Below are positions 1 to 4,362 of a stretch of 6,231 nt of DNA, one piece after another. Within the stretch, counting starts at the first letter, position 1. The number at the start of each line of letters is the position of its first letter. The translations under genes were made by a program, and so were the position numbers. Origin of the DNA: Candidatus Solibacter sp. Its GTDB lineage: Bacteria > Acidobacteriota > Terriglobia > Bryobacterales > Bryobacteraceae. The notes under the pieces were generated by a model. It made no database searches, had not been told where the DNA came from, and worked only from the letters and a program-made list of their open reading frames with translations. The DNA lies in NCBI GenBank assembly GCA_017883345.1, contig JADGNT010000322.1, forward strand, positions 1 to 6,231, in the 5' to 3' direction.

Positions 1-105
1 CAAACGGTCCTGGGGATTTTGCGCCGACAGCAGCAGCCCCGTTGCGCAACACAGCGCGGCGAGGGCGGCTCTCGCACCCGTGGAGAATGTGGGGCAGGCC
101 TTCAG
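1..105 (-). pseudogene. 5' part of a secreted-protein gene, start codon missing, truncated by IS and window edge
   Basis: Read on the minus strand, in the frame whose last full codon is at 3-1, the segment gives a short stretch with Lys and Arg, a hydrophobic core (AALAALCCATGLLLSA) and then QNPQDRL. This looks like a Sec signal peptide with cleavage after LSA. No ATG or GTG occurs in frame; the only start-like codon is CTG at 105-103, and an in-frame TAA lies at 123-121 inside the IS inverted repeat. I infer that the insertion sequence separated the gene from its natural start. The mature protein lies outside the window, so its function is unknown; secreted acidobacterial proteins often begin like this. 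The opposite strand is also open here, so the call rests on the signal-peptide pattern alone. Confidence 0.4.
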
Positions 106-123
106 CCCATATGCGCTAACTTA
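105..123 (+). repeat. Left terminal inverted repeat of the IS
   Basis: The sequence GCCCATATGCGCTAACTTA is the exact reverse complement of 1431-1449 (19 of 19). The match stops at the next base on both sides. The outer part, GCCCATATGCGC, is itself nearly palindromic around CATATG, which makes the precise tip of the element slightly uncertain. Confidence 0.9.
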
Positions 124-127
124 AGCA

Positions 128-156
128 TTGATAAATATTAATGACGGCGCTACAAT
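128..156 (+). promoter_or_regulatory. Transposase promoter: TTGATA - 17 bp - TACAAT
   Basis: A -35 box TTGATA (128-133, 5 of 6 to consensus) and a -10 box TACAAT (151-156, 5 of 6) are separated by exactly 17 bp in a locally AT-rich stretch just inside the left inverted repeat. Only 6 nt lie between the -10 box and the ATG at 163. The expected start of transcription, about 7 nt after the -10 box, therefore falls on or next to the start codon, and no Shine-Dalgarno sequence fits. I infer a leaderless or nearly leaderless mRNA. Confidence 0.7.
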
Positions 157-162
157 GCGGCT

Positions 163-1290
163 ATGCAACCTCTAGATGAGGATTGGAAGTTGCTCCTGGG
201 CTTATTGCCCACCCAGTGGCAACAACAGGCCGTATTGAGTGGCGCCTGCGAACGGCTGCGAGGCTTTTCCAGCACATCCAGCCTGCTACGCACGCTGCTG
301 TTGCACGTCGGCAAGGGATACTCGCTACGAGAAACCGTGGTGAGGGCTAAAGCGGCGGGCATCGCGGAGGTTTCCGATGTGGCGCTGATGAAACGGCTGA
401 GGAAGGCCGAGGGCTGGCTACACGGCCTATGCGTGTCGCTGTTGGAAGAGAGCGGTTGGGAGATGCCGGCGGAGACGCACGGATACAACGTGCGCGCGCT
501 GGATGGAACGTTGGTGAAGGAACCGGGCAGCAGCGGGTCGTTGTGGCGGATTCACTATAGCGTGCGCATTCCGAGTTTGGTTTGCGACCACTTTGAACTG
601 ACCTCGACCAAGGGCGCAGGTACCGGAGAGGTTCTGGGGCGATTTGCCGCCGCCCCGGGAGATCTGGTGCTGGCGGACCGCGGTTTTTGCAAGCCCAGCG
701 GAGTAGAAGCGCTCACCCGGCAGGGCGCTGCCGTGATGGTGCGGCTGAACACCTCGAGTCTGCCGCTGTGGAGCGAAGACGGCTACCGATTTGCGCTGGC
801 CAAACAGGTCGGAGATTTGCAGGAGACCGGCGCGGAGCGCGAATGGCAGGTTTGGGTACAGGGAGCGCAAGGTCGCATCGCCGGTCGGCTGTGTGCGATT
901 CGAAAAAGCGAGGAGGCTGCGGCACGGGCGCGCCGCCAGATCGAAAAGAAGGCGCAACAAGGAGGCCCGAAGCCGAAGCCCGAGACGCTGCAATACGCCC
1001 GCTATGTGATGGTCTTCACCACCGTGGCGGCCAGTCGCCTCAGCGTGTCGGAGGTGTTGGAATGGTATCGTGTGCGCTGGCAGATCGAACTGGTATTTAA
1101 GCGCCTGAAAACGCTGGCGGCACTCGGAGCGCTGCCCAAGTATGACGACCAGAGTGCGCGGGCGTGGCTGTATGGCAAACTGCTGGTGTCACTGCTCGGG
1201 CAAAAGCTGGAACGACTCGGGCGCGATATTTCCCCCTGGGGCTACCGACTTCCGGAAGCGTGGCAATGGCAGCGCGTGGCGGGTTTTTAG
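163..1290 (+). CDS. IS4-family transposase, frame interrupted near the 3' end
   Basis: This DDE transposase should catalyse cut-and-paste movement of the surrounding IS by acting on its inverted repeats. The catalytic residues are visible: first Asp D114 in ALDGT, second Asp D172 in ADRGF, and Glu E309 within the IS4 YREK signature (Y302, R305, E309, K316). The insertion domain typical of IS4 enzymes separates D172 and E309; residues 247-275 in it are basic and rich in Ala, Lys and Pro. The start ATG lies 6 nt after a strong -10 box with no ribosome binding site. The frame reaches TAG at 1288-1290 after 375 codons, but the family-like C-terminus continues in the +1 frame from 1289 to 1438, giving a 424-residue product if the shift is made or repaired. 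The break comes after the whole catalytic core, so activity of the short form cannot be excluded. Confidence 0.88.
   Translation: MQPLDEDWKLLLGLLPTQWQQQAVLSGACERLRGFSSTSSLLRTLLLHVGKGYSLRETVVRAKAAGIAEVSDVALMKRLRKAEGWLHGLCVSLLEESGWEMPAETHGYNVRALDGTLVKEPGSSGSLWRIHYSVRIPSLVCDHFELTSTKGAGTGEVLGRFAAAPGDLVLADRGFCKPSGVEALTRQGAAVMVRLNTSSLPLWSEDGYRFALAKQVGDLQETGAEREWQVWVQGAQGRIAGRLCAIRKSEEAAARARRQIEKKAQQGGPKPKPETLQYARYVMVFTTVAASRLSVSEVLEWYRVRWQIELVFKRLKTLAALGALPKYDDQSARAWLYGKLLVSLLGQKLERLGRDISPWGYRLPEAWQWQRVAGF
1282..1290 (+). other. Frame break at a T5 run: possible +1 frameshift site
   Basis: Codons GGT TTT TAG sit on five T (1284-1288). A tRNA-Phe on TTT at 1285-1287 can slip one base forward and pair perfectly with TTT at 1286-1288, after which AGT TTT GGG CTG continues the transposase C-terminus. 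A slow stop codon in the A site is what favours +1 shifting in the known prfB case. A small inverted repeat (GGGC at 1295-1298, GCCC at 1304-1307) follows 6 nt after the T run. The simpler alternative is a one-T insertion, since four T would give an intact gene. Confidence 0.5.
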
Positions 1291-1438
1291 TTTTGGGCTG
1301 CACGCCCTACAACAGGCTATCGAACCAGCGATTCCCCTGCAGGGAGTGCTCGACCAATGGAACCAACTGGAAATGGACCTGCGGGAGCGAAAGCGCCACC
1401 GCATCCCACGGATTAACTTTCATTCATCACTAAGTTAG
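1289..1438 (+). pseudogene. C-terminal 49 codons of the transposase, in the +1 frame
   Basis: Reading from AGT at 1289 gives SFGLHALQQAIEP, then VLDQWNQLEMDLRERKRHR and a short tail, ending at TAG 1436-1438 inside the right inverted repeat. Such a helical, Trp- and Arg-rich C-terminal tail is usual for IS4-type transposases and directly continues residue F375 of the main frame. There is no separate start or ribosome binding site, so it is part of the transposase rather than a gene of its own. Confidence 0.7.
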
Positions 1439-1449
1439 CGCATATGGGC
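1431..1449 (+). repeat. Right terminal inverted repeat of the IS
   Basis: TAAGTTAGCGCATATGGGC is the exact reverse complement of 105-123. It contains the TAG stop (1436-1438) of the repaired transposase frame, which supports both the element boundary and the frame assignment. Confidence 0.9.
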
Positions 1450-1461
1450 GTTCCCGCCTGC

Positions 1462-1476
1462 CATGCCGGTACTCCT
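1462..1476 (-). promoter_or_regulatory. Orphan ribosome binding site and ATG facing the IS
   Basis: On the minus strand AGGAG (1476-1472) is followed after 7 nt by ATG (1464-1462), an excellent initiation site. The frame reads MAGGN and then runs into the IS end, stopping after 9 codons. This could be the original start of the signal-peptide gene now lying beyond the IS at 1-105. The join cannot be fixed because no target duplication is visible: two of the possible one-base choices at the IS ends give a continuous frame and others do not. The same bases form a hairpin, so chance is possible. Confidence 0.3.
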
Positions 1477-1517
1477 ACCGGCATTCTTCCAGGAACGCCG
1501 GCAAGGACGCCGGCGTT
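1463..1517. repeat. Two tandem GCCGG-core hairpins in the intergenic region
   Basis: The first hairpin has 9-bp perfect arms ATGCCGGTA (1463-1471) and TACCGGCAT (1476-1484) around a 4-nt loop. The second has 9-bp perfect arms AACGCCGGC (1494-1502) and GCCGGCGTT (1509-1517) around a 6-nt loop. A further pair, GGCGTTCC (1447-1454) and GGAACGCC (1492-1499), can pair over the first hairpin. The half-units AGGAACGCCGGCA and AGGACGCCGGCG also form a degenerate direct repeat. This looks like a REP-like intergenic palindromic element. No T run follows, so it is not a standard terminator. The remainder of 1450-1574 shows nothing else firm. Confidence 0.6.
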
Positions 1518-1574
1518 GCAGCCTGGAAGGCTACGCTACGGATGGTAGATAGCACCGCAGTACACTAGGAATGA

Positions 1575-3335
1575 ATGGATCGCATCGGGCGCTATAAGAT
1601 TGTCAGGGAATTAGGCCGCGGCGCCATGGGTGTGGTGTACCATGCGATCGACCCCAACATCGGCCGTCCGGTGGCCATCAAGACGATCCATTTCGGGGAC
1701 AATCGCAAGCCCGAAGAGATCGACCGCATGCGCGAACGGCTGTTCCGCGAGGCGCGATCGGCGGGCATGCTCTCGCATCCGGGAATCGTGACCGTTTACG
1801 ATGTGGAGCAGCAGGGCGACCTGGCCTACATTGCGATGGAATACGTGGATGGGCCGACGCTCGACCAGATGCTGAGCGAGCCGGCGCCGCTGGACGCCGA
1901 GCGCATGTTCAGCATCCTGGGGCAGACCGCGGTGGCGCTGGACTACGCGCATTCCAAGGGCATCGTGCACCGCGACATCAAACCGGCCAACATCATGCTT
2001 TCGGCGGACGGCACGGCGAAGATCGCGGATTTCGGTATCGCCAAGATCGCGGCGGCGGAGAACCTGACGATGACCGGATCGATTGTGGGCACGCCGCATT
2101 ACATGTCACCGGAGCAGGTGCAGGGGCAGACGGTGGATGGGCGCAGCGACCAGTTTTCCCTGGCGGTGATCGGGTACGAGATGCTGACTGGCGAGAAGCC
2201 GTACACGGGCGAGCATCTGACTACGGTGGTATATAAGATCGTGGCCGAGGAGCCCGTGCCGCCGCACCGGCTCAATCCGAGCCTGAGCACCGGCATCGAG
2301 AACGTGCTGCGCAAGGCGTTGGCCAAGAAGCCGGACGGGCGCTACCGCAATTGCCAGGATTTCATCGAGTCGCTGGAGAAGGCGTGCGGCGCCACCAAGG
2401 GGTGGAAGTCGATGCCGCGCGGCGGCCTGCTGAATGAGCCGACGATAGCCGATGTGAAGGCGCCCGCTCTCGCCGCGGCGGCGGCCGCCGCGCTGCCGCC
2501 GCCGCGGCGCACGGGCCGGGCCGAATCCACGGCAACCACCACGAGGGAAGCTAAGCGGAAGCCGGGATTCCTCGGGTTCCTGTTGGCCGTTCTGGTGGCG
2601 GCGGGATTATTGGCGCTGATCGGCTGGCAGGCGGCGCCATGGCTCAAGCCGGGCCGACAGGCGTCCGATAGCGGCGAGCACCGGGCCGCCGCACCGCAGC
2701 AGGAATCGCCGGTCGCGGCGACTCCGCCGGTGACTGCGCCCGCAGCCGCGCCGGGAGCCGCGCCGGGGGATGCCAAGCCGAGCCCAGTGGGTCCCGCGGT
2801 GGGGCAGGCGCTTCCAACTGCCAACCCAGAGCCAGAGGCAGTCAAGCCCTCAGCCGCCGCGCCGCCAAACCCGGCACCCAAAACCGAACGCGCGGGGACA
2901 CCGGTGCGCGCGGGCGTCGCGCAGGAGGTGAGCGTCATGAGCAGTCCGGCGAGCGCCACCGCGACACTCGACGGCAATCCGTCCCTGGCATGTTCCACGC
3001 CGTGCACTCTGAGCGCGGCCCCGGGCAGGCACACGTTGTCGCTTGTCCTGCCCGGCTACCAAATCGAGCGGCGCGAGTTCACGGTAGGCGCCGGCCCTCT
3101 GGCACTGACGCCCGTGGCGCTGAGACCTGTCGGCGGCACCCTGCTGCTGACCAGCGAGCCGAAGGGCGCGGCGATTTCGGTGAACGGCAAACGCATCGAT
3201 CAGGTGACACCGGCGCAGATCCCGCTCGCGTTGGGGGTTTACTCCATCATGATCGAGAAGGATGGGCGGCAGGCCACCGAGCAGGTCGAAATCAAGGATG
3301 GCATGACGACGCGGAAGATCATTCTGGGGAAGTGA
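1575..3335 (+). CDS. Receptor-type Ser/Thr protein kinase (PknB-like) with C-terminal PEGA repeats
   Basis: This membrane-bound Hanks-type kinase should phosphorylate cytoplasmic proteins on Ser/Thr in response to a signal at the outside. Kinase domain, about residues 7-270: Gly loop GRGAMG (14-19), VAIK with K36, helix-C Glu E59, catalytic HRD with D134, K136 and N139, DFG at 152-154, an activation loop with T165, T167 and T173, and SPE at 178-180. All catalytic residues are present, so it should be active. A juxtamembrane Ala/Pro stretch (299-311) precedes one membrane segment (about 331-351). A Pro/Ala linker (about 365-445) follows, then two PEGA-like domains (about 452-510 and 520-586); the first has C473 and C477. 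The ATG is preceded by AGGA at 1567-1570, slightly close. A weak -10-like TACACT lies at 1561-1566 without a clear -35. The substrate is unknown and no phosphatase or FHA gene is adjacent. Confidence 0.93.
   Translation: MDRIGRYKIVRELGRGAMGVVYHAIDPNIGRPVAIKTIHFGDNRKPEEIDRMRERLFREARSAGMLSHPGIVTVYDVEQQGDLAYIAMEYVDGPTLDQMLSEPAPLDAERMFSILGQTAVALDYAHSKGIVHRDIKPANIMLSADGTAKIADFGIAKIAAAENLTMTGSIVGTPHYMSPEQVQGQTVDGRSDQFSLAVIGYEMLTGEKPYTGEHLTTVVYKIVAEEPVPPHRLNPSLSTGIENVLRKALAKKPDGRYRNCQDFIESLEKACGATKGWKSMPRGGLLNEPTIADVKAPALAAAAAAALPPPRRTGRAESTATTTREAKRKPGFLGFLLAVLVAAGLLALIGWQAAPWLKPGRQASDSGEHRAAAPQQESPVAATPPVTAPAAAPGAAPGDAKPSPVGPAVGQALPTANPEPEAVKPSAAAPPNPAPKTERAGTPVRAGVAQEVSVMSSPASATATLDGNPSLACSTPCTLSAAPGRHTLSLVLPGYQIERREFTVGAGPLALTPVALRPVGGTLLLTSEPKGAAISVNGKRIDQVTPAQIPLALGVYSIMIEKDGRQATEQVEIKDGMTTRKIILGK
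2471..2509. repeat. 14-bp-arm GC palindrome inside the kinase gene
   Basis: CGCCGCGGCGGCGG (2471-2484) is the exact reverse complement of CCGCCGCCGCGGCG (2496-2509), with an 11-nt loop. It encodes the Ala run and Pro-Pro-Pro between the kinase domain and the membrane segment. It probably arises from low-complexity Ala/Pro coding, but could form a very stable mRNA hairpin. Confidence 0.6.
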
Positions 3336-3350
3336 GCGGCGGGGCGGTGG

Positions 3351-3938
3351 CTAAGACTTCGGCAGTAGTGGCGTCAGCCACCTCGGAACCGGCCGCTGCA
3401 ACTTCACCAATCGCCCGCTCTCAAAGATGGCGGCCAGGCGGTAGGGAGTTCGCAGGTCGTTGTTGTCGAAGACCCATACGTTGGGCAGTTCGCGGAGGGC
3501 CGCCTTGAGGTTGGCCAGGATGCGTGGAAACCGCTGGACCAACTTCTCCGCCGGAACATCGTGTCCGCCCTGCGAGACACGCATCGCCACGCGTTGTTCG
3601 GACACCTCCGGTCCCGCAGTCCCGATAAAGCACAGAATCGTGTTGTAGCCCGCTTGCGCCGCGCTTTTGAGGAAGGCGAGCTTCTCGCCGGCGGGGTCGG
3701 AAAAGACCGTCTCGAAAACAAAGCTCTCCCGTTGTTTCACAAGCTCCTGCCGGACCGCAGCGGCCACGCGGGCGGCGGCATAGGGCTCGATATGGAGTTC
3801 TTGGGCTAACACGTCCGCATTGACAAACCGCAGCCCGGCCGGTTGGAAGTGGGCGTGGTAGAACGTCGTTTTACCCGCGCCATTTGGTCCGGCGAGAGCG
3901 ACGATCACCGGGCGCTGGTCGAGAGGGATGCGCGTCAC
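3351..3938 (-). CDS. Zeta-toxin-family P-loop kinase
   Basis: This 195-residue protein is the probable toxin of a two-gene type II toxin-antitoxin system. Zeta-type proteins are small kinases; known ones phosphorylate UDP-activated amino sugars and block cell-wall synthesis, but the substrate of this branch is an open question. Visible are a Walker A motif GPNGAGKT (17-24, K23), the strand FVNAD with the candidate catalytic acid D42, the conserved FETVFS (75-80), and RVAMRVSQGGHDVP (116-129) with R117, R120 and the GGH(D/x)(V/I)P lid typical of the family. The start is GTG at 3938-3936, overlapping the antitoxin stop as GTGA, which implies translational coupling with the antitoxin made first. 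No strong ribosome binding site is seen. It ends 15 nt from the convergent kinase stop. No frame damage or missing motif is seen, so it should be functional. Confidence 0.88.
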   Translation of the reverse strand: MTRIPLDQRPVIVALAGPNGAGKTTFYHAHFQPAGLRFVNADVLAQELHIEPYAAARVAAAVRQELVKQRESFVFETVFSDPAGEKLAFLKSAAQAGYNTILCFIGTAGPEVSEQRVAMRVSQGGHDVPAEKLVQRFPRILANLKAALRELPNVWVFDNNDLRTPYRLAAIFESGRLVKLQRPVPRWLTPLLPKS

Positions 3939-4324
3939 CGCTTGGTCTTCGCGTTGATGGGCTGGAACTGGCGCTTGACGAATCGGCCCACTGTGCGACT
4001 CCCGCTAGCATCGACACGGATCAGCAGGGCAGGACGATCCGGATGCGGTTGGTAGTGAGGGAAAGGCCGGCTCTCGAGGAAGCCGGCCAGGCGTTCGCGG
4101 CCTTCCGGGGAATCCGCGGACTGGAGGCACGCTGAAAGCGGACGAGCGGTGGCGTTGCGGCATAATGCCAACACCTGCTGCCCTTCCAGCAGTAGCTCAA
4201 CGGACCGTCCTAATCGCGCCCAGAATTCGACCTGGCCGGCAATCGAGCGCGCTACCGTTTCCCCAGCGAGCCGGGCATCGAGCACGAGGCTGTCGGAAAT
4301 CTTCACCGCCTGACTCATAGTCAT
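3935..4324 (-). CDS. ParD-like antitoxin, partner of the zeta-type toxin
   Basis: The 129-residue protein resembles the ParD-like antitoxin family (Pfam ParD_like). The N-terminus has a ribbon-helix-helix layout: strand AVKISDSL (5-12), then two helices (about 13-23 and 25-42, including SIAGQVEFWARLGR). This part should dimerise, bind the operator upstream and repress the operon. The C-terminal half, with FPHYQPHPDRPALLIRV (88-104) and RTVGRFVKRQFQP, is expected to hold and neutralise the toxin. Two starts compete: ATG at 4324 (129 residues) and ATG at 4318 (127 residues, MSQAVKIS, which matches the family start better). Neither has a Shine-Dalgarno sequence. The -10 box ends 8 nt before the first ATG, so a nearly leaderless transcript is likely. 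It overlaps the toxin gene by 4 nt. The open frame continues upstream far into the neighbouring gene, but only this part has family character. Confidence 0.85.
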   Translation of the reverse strand: MTMSQAVKISDSLVLDARLAGETVARSIAGQVEFWARLGRSVELLLEGQQVLALCRNATARPLSACLQSADSPEGRERLAGFLESRPFPHYQPHPDRPALLIRVDASGSRTVGRFVKRQFQPINAKTKR

Positions 4325-4326
4325 AG

Positions 4327-4343
4327 GGTAGCATTTTGCTACC
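4327..4343. promoter_or_regulatory. Candidate operator of the toxin-antitoxin operon
   Basis: A perfect palindrome has 7-bp arms GGTAGCA (4327-4333) and TGCTACC (4337-4343) around three T/A pairs. It covers the -10 box of the antitoxin promoter and lies just upstream of the antitoxin ATG, the usual place for autorepression by a ribbon-helix-helix antitoxin. The glycosyltransferase stop codon TAG (4341-4339) is part of it. No T run follows on either strand, so a terminator is unlikely. Confidence 0.6.
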
Positions 4344-4362
4344 GCACGTCCATAATTGTCAA
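4333..4362 (-). promoter_or_regulatory. Antitoxin promoter: TTGACA - 18 bp - CAAAAT
   Basis: On the minus strand a perfect -35 box TTGACA (4362-4357) lies within the last codons of the glycosyltransferase gene. It is followed after 18 bp by CAAAAT (4338-4333, 4 of 6 to consensus), which is inside the palindromic operator. The antitoxin ATG is 8 nt after the -10 box, so transcription would start on or within a few bases of it. Confidence 0.55.

Larger units (their letters stand above)
105..1449 (+). mobile_element. Complete IS4-family insertion sequence, about 1.34 kb
   Basis: The element is bounded by perfect 19-bp inverted repeats, carries one transposase gene with IS4-type DDE and YREK motifs, and has its own promoter just inside the left end. 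The transposase reading, if the late frameshift is repaired, stops inside the right repeat, so the gene fills the element as expected for an IS of this family. The outermost G/C pair could belong to the flank, giving 1343 or 1345 bp. No direct repeat of the 9-12 bp usual for IS4 elements is visible: the left flank ends ccttca, the right begins gttccc. Loss of the duplication suggests an old insertion, a rearrangement between IS copies, or decay. The subgroup and name are not recognised. Confidence 0.85.

Noticed and set aside
427..993. Minus-strand open frame of 188 codons opposite the transposase
   Set aside because: It is basic, Arg/Pro-rich and without motifs, and lies wholly opposite a transposase with clear catalytic residues; a shadow frame in GC-rich DNA.
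1463..1517. CRISPR-like array
   Set aside because: There are only two hairpins with unequal sequence and no regular spacers.
2342..3034. Minus-strand open frame of 230 codons opposite the kinase linker
   Set aside because: It is Gly/Ala-rich low complexity mirroring the Ala/Pro linker codons, with no family pattern.
3460..4135. Several small plus-strand open frames opposite the toxin-antitoxin genes
   Set aside because: They have no ribosome binding site or motif and lie opposite well-supported genes.
4327..4343. Palindrome as a rho-independent terminator of the glycosyltransferase operon
   Set aside because: The 7-bp stem has no following T run on the minus strand, and its position over a -10 box fits an operator better.
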